In this document: positions 33,728-44,471 of the stretch, piece by piece
Numbering within the stretch: the first letter of the stretch is position 1
Layout of the letters: each line of letters opens with the position of its first letter
Program-made: the position numbers and the translations under genes
Notes under the pieces: generated by a model
Told to the model about the DNA's origin: nothing
The model's input: the letters and a program-made list of their open reading frames with translations, nothing else
The model's database searches: none
From: Leptobrachium leishanense
Taxonomy: Eukaryota; Chordata; Amphibia; Anura; Megophryidae
Assembly: GCA_009667805.1 (NCBI GenBank)
Contig: CM019065.1
Location: forward strand, 21,913,822-21,977,821
Direction: 5' to 3'
Length of the DNA stretch: 64,000 nt

Positions 33728-35364
33728 CAGTCAGGTCCAGAAATATTGGGACATCGACACAATTCTAACATCTTTGGCTCTATACACCACCACAATGGAG
33801 TTGAAATGAAACAAACACAATGTGCTTTAACTGCAGACTGTCAGCTTTAATTTGAGGGTATGTACTTCCAACTCAGGTGAACAGTGTAGGACTTACAGCA
33901 GTTTGCAGATGTGCCTCCCACTTGTTAAAGGACCAAAGGTAATGGGACAGAATAATAATCATAAATCAATCTTTCCCTTCTTAATACTTGGTTGCAAATC
34001 CTTTGCAGTAAATCACAGCCTGAAGTCTGGAACGCATAGACATCACCAGACGCTGGGTTTCATCCCTGGTGATGCTCTGCTAGGCCTCTACTGCAACTGT
34101 CTTCAGTTCCTGCTTGTTCTTGGGGCATTTTCCCTTCAGTTTTGTCTTCAGCAAGTTAAATGTATGCTCAACGGGATTCAGGTCAGGTGACTGACTTGGC
34201 CATTGCATAACATTCCACTTCTGTCCCTTCAAAAACTCTTTGGTTGCTTTTGCAGTTGCTTTGGGTCATTGTCCATCTGCAATGTGAAGTGCCATCCAAT
34301 GAGTTCTGCAGCATTTGGCTGAATGTGAGCAGATAATATTGCCCGAAACACTTCAGAATTCATCCTGCTGCTTTTGTCAGCAGTCACATCATCAATAAAT
34401 ACAAGAGAACCCATTCCATTGGCAGCCATACATGCCCACGCCATGACACTACCACCACCATGCTTCACTGATGAGGTGGTATGCTTAGGATCATGAGCAG
34501 TTCCTTTCCTTCTCCATACTCTTCTCTTCCCATCACTCTGGTACAAGTTGATCTTGGTCTCATCTGTCCATAGGATCTTGTTCCAGAACTGTGAAGGCTT
34601 TGTTAGGTGTTGTTTGGCAAACTCTAATCTGGCGTTCCTGTTTTTGAGGCTCACCAATGGTTTACATCTTGTGGTGAACCCTCTGTATTCACTCATGTCT
34701 TCTCTTAATTGTGGTCTTTGACACACATACACCTACCTCCTGGAGAGTGTTCTTGATCTGGCCAACTGTTGTGAAGGGTGTTTTCTTCACCAGGAAAGAA
34801 TTCTTCAGTCATCCACCAAAGTTGTTTTCTGTTTCTCCCGGGTCTTTTGGTGTTGCTGAGCTCACCAGTGTTCCTCTTTTGAGAATGTTACAAACAGTTG
34901 TTTTGGCCACACCTAATGTTCTTGCTATCTCTCTGATGGGTTTGTTTTGTTTCTTCAGCCTTATGATGGCTTGCTTCACTGATAGTGACAGCTCTTTGGA
35001 TCTCATCTTGAGAGTTGACAGCAACAGATTCCAAATGCAAATAGCACACTTGAAATGTACTCTGGGCCTTTTATCTGCACATTGTAATTGGGGTAATGAG
35101 GGAATATCACACACCTGGGCATGGAGCAGCTGAGAAGCCAATTGTTCCATTACCGTCGGTCCCTTAACAAATGGGAGGCACATCTGCAAACTGCTGTAAG
35201 TCCTACACCATTCACCTGAGTTGGATGTACATACCCTCAAATTAAATCTGACAGTCTGCAGTTAAAGCACCTTGTGTTTGTTTCATTCCAACTCCATTGT
35301 GGTGGTATATAGAGCCAAAGATGTTGGAATTGTGTCGATGTCCCAATATTTCTGGACCTGACTG
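33728..35364 (-). mobile_element. Tc1/mariner element, second family
   Basis: The ends are CAGTCAGGTCCAGAAATATT and its complement. TA is present at 33726-33727 and 35365-35366. Long inverted repeats (about 200 bp) contain an inner AAGGACCAAAGGTAATGGGA word echoing the outer end. It inserted into the end of a TTAA element. The transposase lies on the minus strand and is broken. Confidence 0.9.
34229..35006 (-). pseudogene. Tc1-type transposase, broken
   Basis: It starts MRSKELSLSVKQAIIRLKKQ at 35006, with a helix-turn-helix (IREIARTLGVAKTTVCNILK). A frameshift near 34815 leads through a poorly matching stretch into RPQLREDMSEYRGFTTRCKP and the catalytic domain: D in LWTDETKINLYQSD (34568) and D in FTLQMDNDPK (near 34270). 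It breaks down before the third acidic residue; the plus-strand sequence 33950-34230 holds the scrambled C-terminus. It is not expected to be active. Confidence 0.85.
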
Positions 35365-35390
35365 TATATCAGCGGTTGGGAAGGTGTTAA

Positions 35391-35899
35391 ATGTGACCGC
35401 AGATCTCGGGCATGAAATGAGTTTGTCCAATTTCTAAATCGTAAATTTTTTGGCTTAGAAAACTAATGTAGAGCAAAGTTCAACTGAAGGCCTATATTAA
35501 AAATCATTTTATTCAAGTCACATATTTTCATAGCTGCCTGATCGTGATAGTTAAATTCCATCAATCCATCATTTTTATCACATTGTGATCAATAAACTAA
35601 AACAAAACTGTCACAGTCCCCTTGCCCGCCCATTACTTCAAAGGCTGGGTCACTCTTAGCCGGGCGCATGAGTTAAACCCACGCAAGGATGACTTGGGGA
35701 GACACCATGACCATATACAGGCCTCTACTCCAAGAGTGGAAACACAATAATCACTGGTGACAGCGAGCCACAAACACTTATATAAAATAAAACTAAAATA
35801 GAAACATCAAAAGGGAAATGGAAGAAATCTCTTTAAATTGCAGCTGTGGAGATAACATATATTAGGTATTTTCTGGCTAATTCAACATATTTGAGAGTG
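35391..35899. other. Unassigned sequence
   Basis: AT-rich to 35600, then a more GC-rich stretch (TTAGCCGGGCGCATGAG) that may belong to another repeat. No end structure was recognised. Confidence 0.4.
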
Positions 35900-38422
35900 A
35901 GGTGTCTAATGTCCCAACACTCCCCCCCCTTAATGGCACTAAGGCAGGCCTCTCTGCTGCTATTCTCAATTAACGCCAAGGGATTGAATATCCCCGAGAA
36001 ACTCTCCGCTGAACTCAGTGACCATCACAAACAACGTGACTCCGTGGTGTTCGTGCAGGAGACTCACTTCCATAGGGGAGCTGGACACTGGCTCGAAGAT
36101 TCCCACCCCCGACAGGACTGTTCAGCGACACCCCGGGCTCCAAATCCAAGGGGACGGCCATCCATTTTCATAAATCAGTTCCCTTCCGGGAGACCGCTAT
36201 TCTGATGGATGACTGTGGCAGATATTTATTTCACAACAGGCCAGATAGCTGTGCAGATGTTCACTTTCGCTAATGTTTATGTTCCCAACAAGGAGCAACA
36301 CTGGTTTATCACTGGGTGCTGGGAAGATTACAGGCCTTCTCCGACGGTACTCTGATTTTGAGAGGGGATTTTAACGTTCCTCTACACCCAGTCGATACTT
36401 CCCCGAGTGCGCCTTTCTCCCGCCACACATTCTCAGCTCCATCTCCCATCTGCTACGTTCCTCCCGACTGGTGGACTGCTGGAGGGCCCTCCACCCCACT
36501 GACAGAGACTATTAATTTTATGCGCATACTACTGCCTCTTACTCCCGTATTGACTATGCATTTCTCCCTTTCTTCCGTCTGCACCTTCTCCAGTCTGTGA
36601 CTATCGGAAACATCACCTGGTCGGACTACGCCCTTGTTATTGTCATTTTTTTGTCCCCTGTTTTTCATCCTACGACATCGAACTGGCACTTAAATGATGC
36701 CCATCTGTCAGACCAGATGCTCCTGGCGTAGACAAGTTTTAACATTTTTTCGACGAGAACGCTGACCAGGGAGTACCCCCAACGGCGGTATGGGAGGTGC
36801 ATAAATGTGTAATGAGGGGTCACTATACAAGCATAGGGTCAGCCCTTAAGAAACGCAGAGAAGCTAAGATTCTGGAACCTCCTATCCCAAATAGACACCC
36901 TGGAGTTGACCCACAAATGCACGAGAGACCCTGCTCTCCTCTCCTTGCTGACAGATCTACTCTGTTCCCTGGCTGACATCATGCAGACCACAGGGCTCTG
37001 CTCCACTCCAAGGCATTTTTTCATGTCCATGGCATCAAAAGAGGACGGCTTCTGGCCCGAAAACTGGCTAAGCGCACTGCGACCTATATCCCTAGCATCA
37101 AGAAAAGTAAGGGCACCCTACAACACCTCCCACACCACATTCTGCAGTCCGTCTTGGACTATTACAAATCCCTGTACGCCATCCCTGGTCCTCCCTCGGA
37201 GGAAGCGCATGCGCAGCTCAGCCTAGACGTCGAGTATTACCTCGCCCAATTTCTTAGGCGGAAGGTCTCCTCAGTCGCTGCAAAGCTTTTGGATGAGTTC
37301 CTCATGGCTGAGGAGCTGGACCTTGCCCTCACGTCAATGCAGCCAGGGAAGTGCCCAGCCCCGGATGGCTTCCCAACCCATTACTATAAAAGATTTATTG
37401 ACATCCTGTCCCCACATGTCCTGTGGGCCTTCAACTCCCTCCCAGAGTTGGGTGCCCTGCCTCCCCTATCTCTGATGGCCAATATTGTCTTAATCCCCAA
37501 AGAGGGGAAAAACAGGGAACTGTGCTCTAGCTACAGGCTGATATCCCTCCTTATTGAGGCGTTAAGCTGTACATGAAAATTTTGGTAACCCTCTTGAACC
37601 CGTACGTCCCATCCCTGATCCACTTGGATCAGGTGGGATTCATGCCACACAGGGAGACGAGGGACAACACAATCCATGCCCTACATTTAATGCATGCTGG
37701 CCCTCAGGTAGCTGGTGGCCTCCTGCTTCTGTCAATGGACATGGAGAAGGCGTTTGACAGTGTGGGATGAGACTTTATTTTTGCCACACTTTGTCACCTC
37801 GGCCTGGGCTCCTCTCTTTGCTCCTGGATATGGGCACTGTAGACCTGTCACTCGGCTAGGGTGTATGTCAACGATACTCTCACTGACAGATTCCCCATAT
37901 GCAACGGCACTAGACTGGGCTGCCCACTCTCTCGTCGGGGGTTGCTGCACCTCTCGTGCAGGGATGACGTCCTTGTCAGTCAATACTGGCCACCCTCATT
38001 GGGTGAGAGCAGACTGATTTGCATATGGAGCATTCATCCCTGTAATGGCACAAGAAAGCTAAACCCTCGTGAGACCTGAGCGGGCACCCACCGTAGAGCA
38101 GGCAACTAGTGCTGTTGCTCATCCTCAGGACCCTCACACCCCCTTTTTCTCTCACAAAAAGTTTACATGGTCATGCAGACGTGGACCCCTTGCTTGATGT
38201 GCCTACAGGGGTGCCAGCTATACCCTCCTGACGAGGCCTAACAAGGCCAAAACAATCATCAGGGGTTGCTGCAATTCTCGTGAAGGGATGACATCCTTGG
38301 CAGTCAGTACTGGCCACCCTCATTGCGTGAGAGCAGACTGAGCACAAGCAAGCTAAAACCTTGTGAGACCTGAGCGGGCACCCACCGTAGAGCAGGCCAC
38401 TAGTGCTGTTGCTCGTCCTCAG
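35900..38422 (+). pseudogene. L1-type LINE ORF2, part 1 (endonuclease and reverse transcriptase start)
   Basis: The endonuclease start SINAKGLNIPEKLSAEL (35968) and FVQETHFHRG are typical of L1 ORF2. Later come PDGFPTHYYKRF (37360), PKEGKNRELCSSYRLISLL (37495), DQVGFMPHRETRDNTIHALH (37630), LLSMDMEKAFDSV (37732), and VYVNDTLTDRFPICNGTRLG (37860) in shifted frames with many stops. No ORF1 precedes it, so it is 5' truncated. The RT is cut by the hAT at 38423 and continues at 51469. The stretch 37935-38120 is duplicated at 38262-38422. Confidence 0.85.
37935..38422 (+). repeat. Local duplication in the L1
   Basis: The block with GGGTTGCTGCACCTCTCGTG, GATGACGTCCTTG, CTGGCCACCCTCATTG, GAGACCTGAGCGGGCACCC and AGTGCTGTTGCTC occurs at 37935-38120 and again at 38262-38422. 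About 140 bp separate the copies. The second copy ends at the hAT insertion point. Confidence 0.85.
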
Positions 38423-39228
38423 TAGGGATGAGCTGAACACCCCCGTGTTCGGTTCGCATTCGAACTCGAACAATTTCAAAAGTTCGAGTTCGAACACGAA
38501 CCGAACTCAATGCAAGTCAATGGGACTCGGAAGTTCGAATTTTAGAGTGCCCTCCAAGAGGGCATATATGCAAGATATTTGCCATAAAAGGTGTATGGGT
38601 GTAGTGCCCTGGGGGACAGGAAACAAGGACAACAAGTTTTAAAAAAAGTTTTTAAAGGGACAGTGAGTTTTCGATGAAATAAGGGTTAAAAATAAAAACG
38701 AAAAATTCCTTCAAATATCGTGCCTAGGAGGTCCCCATAACCTGCCTGTGAAGTGGCGGATTTGCAGGATGTATAGAAACATTTAAAAACAAAAAAATGA
38801 CATTTCAAATGACAGTAAACGGTTTTCCTTTAACTATTCATAAACAACTGCTTGGGGCGGCAGTCTGTATGGAAAGAGGAGACATTTTTGGACACACAGA
38901 ACAAGTTTACTGATCTTTTGGCTAAATTATGGTGAAACTTATGCAGGCTTTGGATGAAAGTAACAATAGGTGCTTTAAAATTGGGCCTTTAGTGTCGGCA
39001 ACAGTGCCGTCACACCGTAACCCCTCTGTGGTATTGTGGAAGAGAGCAGGGTTGGACCCTGCAGTCCAATATTAAAATGATATAAATCTGGTAATATAGG
39101 CGTCAGTGGCAGTGCACCCAAATATTGTGCCTTTGGTGGCAGCAAGTGCCTTCACACCGTAACCACTTTGTGGTATTGTGGAAGAGTGCAGTGGTGGAGG
39201 TTTTGTGAATGCAGAAGAGATCCATGAT

Positions 39229-42200
39229 CTATTCCGTTAGGTCAGCATCAGGGGATTGATAGCTGCTGATCCAGGACTGATTCATTTTTATAAATGTCAG
39301 CCGGTCTACAGAGTCGGTGGACAGATGCACTCTTTTGTCTGTGACAAAACCTCCAGCGGCACTGAACATCCTTTCAGAAAGCATGCTGGATGAAGGGCAA
39401 CCTAGTAGCTGCATAGCATATTGGCTAAGTTCTGGCCAGTGATCCAATCTCAACACCCAGTAAGCCAGTGGATCATATGCTGGAAAGGTATCCAGGTCTG
39501 CCCTTGCCCCTAGGTAGTCCTGCACCATATGGTGAAGAGGCTGGCAATGGGTGCCTACATTTGACGTCCCTGGGCTTCGTGGACTAAAAAAAATGGAAAA
39601 GGCATCAGTCGAGCGGCCCCATTCAGCGCTCTTCCTCTGATAAACCGCAGCCTCAGAAGCACCTGTGTCATCACTTGGTAACCTACCAGTGCCAGGAAAG
39701 GTGTTCCACAACTGTCGCTTTAGAGCGTCCTCAAGTTTTTTCATCATGTCCTACCTCTGTGAGGGCAGGATGAGCTCTGCAACTTTACCCTTGTATCGTG
39801 GATCAAGAAGGCTTGCCAACCAGTAATGATCCCACTCCTTGATAGCACGAATCCTGGTGTCCTTTACCAGACTTTGCAGGATAAGGGAGCCCATGCAGCG
39901 TAGGTTGGAGGTGGCATTAGCTTCCGAGTCTTCCTCGTCAATGAGGATGACACGATCGTGCACTTCCTCCTCCCAGCCACATACTAGTCCTTGGGTTTCT
40001 GGGCACACAAAACCCTCCCTTGAGGAATCTACACCTTCAATGCCCCCATTACTTAAATATTCCTCCTCATCCTCCTCTTTTCTGATTTGAGGACCTGCAG
40101 GAATGCTGTCTGCGTAAAGACTGGGGCCTTGAGAGCTAGGAAAGACCACCTCTTCCTCCTGCTGCTCTGCCTCTAGTAGACATCTATAATTCCCCGCAGA
40201 GTGCGCTCCAGCAGGAACACTAAAGGAATTGTGTCACTGATGCATGCACTGTCCCTGCTCACCATCCTCGTTGCCTCCTCAAATGGTGACAGTACAGTGC
40301 ATGCATCCTTGATCATCAGCCACTGCGGGGGGGGAACACAAGTTGACCTGAACCTGTCCTTGTACCATACTCACACAGGTACTCATTGATAGCCCTCTGC
40401 TGCTTGTGCAGATGCTGCAGCATTGCTAATGTCGAGTTCCACCTGACGGGCATGTCACAGATCAGACGGTTTGTGGGAAGGTGGAATTCTCTTAGAATTT
40501 CTGCCAGGCGAACACTTGTTGGGAATGACCATCTGAAGTGGCTGCAGACTTTTCTGGCCTGGCTGAGAAGCTCTGCCAGCCCTTGGTAGGAAACGCTGTA
40601 CCACCAGATTTAGGACGTGTGCTAGGCATGGTACATGCGTCAACTTAACCTGGCATAGGGCGGAGAGAAGGTTGCTGCCATTATCACAGACGACCATTCC
40701 CAGCTCAAGCTGGCGTGGTGTTAACCATCTCTGCACCTGCCACTGCAGAGCTGACAGAATTTCTGGCCCATTGTGGCTCCTGTCCCCTAAACAAACCAGC
40801 TCAAGCACAGTATGGCATCTTTTTGCTTGAGCCATTGCGTAGCCCTTGTCACGCATCGGTTTAACTGCCACTTCGCCAGAGACAGAGAAGGAGGAGGAGG
40901 AAGAGAGAGCGGTGGTGGTGGAGCAGACAGACCTCATACAAGCAGCTTTCTGGAGGCGTGGTGGATGAACAAGCTCCAGCACAGAGCCCCATCTTGGATC
41001 CCTCCCAGCTGCAATCAGAGTTACCCAGTGTGCCGTGAAGGAAATGTAACGGCCCTGTCCATGCTTGCTGGACCACTTGTCTAAAGTCACCTTGCTGCTG
41101 ACTGCCTTTCCCAATGACTCCATAACATTGTGTTCCACGTGCTGGTATAATGCTGGAATGGCCTTCCGTGAAAATAAATGGCGTTTTGGAACCTGTCACT
41201 GTGGTACAGCACATTCAGCAAATTCACAGAAGGAAGCAGAGTCCACCAGCTGGAGAGGCAGCAGCTGTAATGCGAATAATTTTGCTAAGCTGACATTTAG
41301 ACGCTGTGCTTGGGGATAGTTGGGACTATATTTTTTCTTATGCTGCAGCAGCTGGGGCAATGTAATCTGACTGCGTAAATCTTCAGCTGATGGGATGCTG
41401 TCACATTGTGAGGATGGACCTGGTACATCCATTACTGTAGCATCATCCCTGTCAGAGGAGGTTGGAGTCAATGACATGGCAGGACATATAGTGGGGGTAG
41501 AGACAGGTGAGGAGGACCTACGCAAAGTGTTGCGCCAATGGGATGCGTGGCAGGTGTTCATATGTCGCCTGAAGCACGTGGTACCCAAGCGTCCGGTGTC
41601 TTTCCCAAGCTTGATCCTCATCTGACATACAGTAGATTACAAATAGCAATGGTGCAGTCTGCTGCACATTTCTTAAAGAACTCCCATACAGCAGACTTCC
41701 TGGATGTGTGCTTTGAGACAACAGTGCTCTGCACCTCAGCAGCTCTGACATCTGATGCCTTGGACTGGCTACGGTTGGTCATAGAGGACGTTGTGCCTCG
41801 TGTTTGTTGTGCCTCCTCCTCCTCCTCCCTTGGCTCCTCTGTTCGATCAGGCACCCAGGTGGAGTCAGTGACCTCATCATCATTGTAATCACCCCCTATC
41901 TCCTCGTCACTGGAGTCAACTTGGCAGTATGCTACAGCTGCTGGGGCACCATTAGTGCTAGTTATTTGTGTGTCACTGGCACCCCCTTCCTCTAGGTTGA
42001 TTATACTCCCTTCCTCAACCTCAGAGATTGAATCAGAGCACTGTAGTTGCTGCGCATGTCACTGTCACTGTAGTCAAACAATTCAGCTGACTTCTCCGTG
42101 TATGATAGTGTGGCTACCGCAGGAGTAGCTGTGGACATGGAGGCTGCATGAGATGCTTTGGCAGCTGAGGTGGGCTGTAAACCATTACAAGCCTGGCTGA

Positions 42201-42418
42201 CAGAGGACTCGGATGGCCTGGTTAGCCAATCCACCAAAATCCTCTGTATGTTGCTTCTTCTTAATACGGCCAGCACCAGTTAGAAAGGAAAAGCGTGCCC
42301 CTGCAGAGGATGCACCACGTCCACGACGACCAGAGGCACAGCCTCCCGGCACAGAGGCTCCTTGCCCTCTTATATGTGTCTTGGAGCATCGGCCTGTCCT
42401 TTTTGGTCTTTCTGACAT
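39229..42418 (-). pseudogene. hAT transposase with BED zinc finger, several frameshifts
   Basis: It starts MSERPKRTGRCSKTH at 42418. A BED finger spans about 41720-41540 (SAVWEFFKKCAADCTIAIC, then the CFRRHMNTCH histidines). The catalytic core includes VTLDKWSSKHGQGRYISFTA (41090), GMVVCDNGSNLL (40700) and HVPCLAHVLNLVVQRFL (40630). Then LASLLDPRYKGKVAEL (39800) leads into the C-terminal dimerisation domain (DPLAYWVLRLDHWPELSQYA, CPSSSMLSERMFSAAG, RVHLSTDSVDRLTFIKMN, 39480-39280). Domain order and length fit a ZBED-type hAT transposase. At least four frame changes make it inactive. Confidence 0.88.
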
Positions 42419-42439
42419 GGTTAGTGATGTATAGATTAA

Positions 42440-43634
42440 CTATTTGGCTGCTAAGGATGCGCGCAGCGCATCCTGCCAAGTGTACCTCCTGTGCTACGGA
42501 CGCGCCGAGCATGTCCTAGCACAGGAGGCAGCAATCAGCTGGGATTCTGGCTGATTGCTGGCCCCCCCGGTGCGGGCTGACATCTAACATGTCAGCCCGG
42601 CAATCTGGGACACCGGGGGGGAAGACAGATGTCATCGCGGCGGGGCGATGACATCTATTTCAGTCCCCCCCCCCGCGAGTGCGGAGGAGGTGCCTGAAAG
42701 GGAGGGGTTGGTCTCTCCCTCCCGATCGCGGGGAACCAAAGGCTGAAGGCAAGCACAGTTTGGAAGGGCACAGCCTGCCCTTCCAAACCATGCCTGCCAT
42801 TAACCCCATTTGTGCCGGATCACGATTCGGCGCCGAAAAGTGCCGAATCGTGAACCTCTCCCGGAGCTGGCCAACATCTTGGATGTCGGCCAAGCTTCTG
42901 GGATTTCCCCCTGATGACTGACGTCATCGTGCTATGCATGATGACGCCAGTCCTGGAGTTAACCCCTAACTGCCACCAATGGTGGAGATAGGGGGATCCA
43001 ATGAACCCCCTATCTCCTGATCCGTGGCAGCCAGGGTTTAATGTTTGATATTGCTGGATCAGCCAGAGCATGGCCTTTCCAACGATACCAAATATGACCA
43101 TGTAAAAGTAAAAAATAAAAAAATAAAAAAAATATATAAAAAAAAAATAAACAAGTTTTTTTGTTTGATTTGTTTATGCAGCAATATTGTTCCCATTTCA
43201 ATTAAAATTTGAACAATGATGCTGCACTAACAATTTTTCTATGCAGTGCGTTTGTTAAAAATAGCAAAATTTTCCCTAAAAAAAAATGTAACGAGACCCA
43301 ATTTCTAATTATTTTAACAAGCGCACCCCAAAGAAAATATAACCTGCAATTGCTCGCATGTCAAAATGTGAAAAAAAAAAAACACTTTACACATTGTAAA
43401 TTATTGAAAATTTTAAATTTGTTTGCATCTTTTGTTATAATATACAGGCAGGACATGACGTATACATATAATAATGACATATTATGAATCTGCTGAGTCT
43501 TCCGGAAAGAACGATATATAATATGTCTGGGTCATATATTAAAATAAGGCTTCAAAACGCAGTTAAACATGATGAGCGAAACCAGTAAAAATGAGCTCAG
43601 CACAGAGGCGTGAAATTGCTCAGCAGCGAAAGGG
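42440..43634. mobile_element. TTAA-flanked (piggyBac-like) element, same family as 7211-8386
   Basis: TTAA occurs at 42436-42439 and 43635-43638. The left end CTATTTGGCTGCTAAGGATG and the reversed right end CCCTTTCGCTGCTGAGC match the copy at 7211-8386 in opposite orientation. The GC-rich half contains the same hairpins: AGATGTCATCGC and its complement, GTTTGGAAGGGCA and its complement, and TGACGTCATCGTGC and its complement. It lies 18 bp upstream of the hAT transposase start. Confidence 0.7.
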
Positions 43635-43638
43635 TTAA

Positions 43639-44238
43639 AGATATACAGAACTCTGTTTAAACTCTGTTATAAAAATTGGAGATATGCAGAACTCTGATTC
43701 AACTCTGGTATAAAGATTAAAGATTTCCAGACCTCTGGTATAACTCAGTGAGACACCCTGATAGCTGACAGCCAGTGACAAGACACAGATTACAATTCCC
43801 AGAAACCTACTATAAATCAGTGAGACCCCCTGATGGGTGGCAGTGTGACAAGACACGGATTACAATTCACAGAAATTTTATGGAAGTATGTGACACCCCG
43901 ATAGCTGACTGTCAGTGAATGAGAAGACACACTTTCCATCACCAATTCCCAGATATCTGCAACAAGTGAGCCCCCCAAATTGCTGTTGTCACTGACTGAG
44001 AAGACACACTTTCCACCACCAATTCCCAGATATCTGCAACAAGTGAGACCCCCCCAATAGCTGTCACTGGCAGTGAGAAGACGACACACTGACAGAACAA
44101 TCTCCTCTCACTTCTGCAGAAAAACACGTGCTGGCTGGGCTGGGTTCAAGCCTTATATAGTGTGCTGCGGGACTTAGCTCTGTGAGCCCATGATTGGGCA
44201 AAATTTGCTCAATCAGGACTCTGAGCCGTGATTGGCAT
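43639..44238. repeat. Degenerate tandem repeats, 5' region of the hAT
   Basis: Words GAAGACACACTTTCCA, CACCAATTCCCAGATATCTG, GATAGCTGACTG and GTGAGACCCCC recur at about 70-100 bp spacing (43740-44100). Since the hAT transposase reads away from here, this is probably its promoter region. That is inference. Confidence 0.55.
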
Positions 44239-44471
44239 AGTCTTGCACCTGTCTTATTATTATTATTATTCTTTATTTATAAAGCGCCAGCATATTCTGC
44301 AGCGCTGTACAATAAGCACAGTATAGACAGGGTTACAATACATTGAACAACATTTGACAAACAGTACAGGAGGAGATGAGGGCCCTATTCCCGTAGGAAC
44401 TCACAATCTGGGAGGGTTGGGGTTGGAAACAGGAGGAGAGGACTGTAAGGTGAGAGTGATTGATGGTTGCG

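Larger units (their letters stand above)
32567..35390. mobile_element. TTAA-type element related to 23480-24645, split by a Tc1
   Basis: The right end, reversed, reads TTAA (35387-35390), CACCTTCCCAACCGCTGATA, then, across the Tc1, CATGTATGTCC. This matches CCCCTTAAGGACCGCTGATG of the copy at 23480. The left part shares AATTTACTATAAAAAATTATG-like sequence and GTTCACCTATGTGC with 24200-24480 in reverse. The left terminus is not recognisable. The segment 32960-33110 (AGAAACATAGAAAATGTCAG, CGGCCCATCTAGTCTGCCCA) is an interspersed motif I know from frog sequences. Confidence 0.58.
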
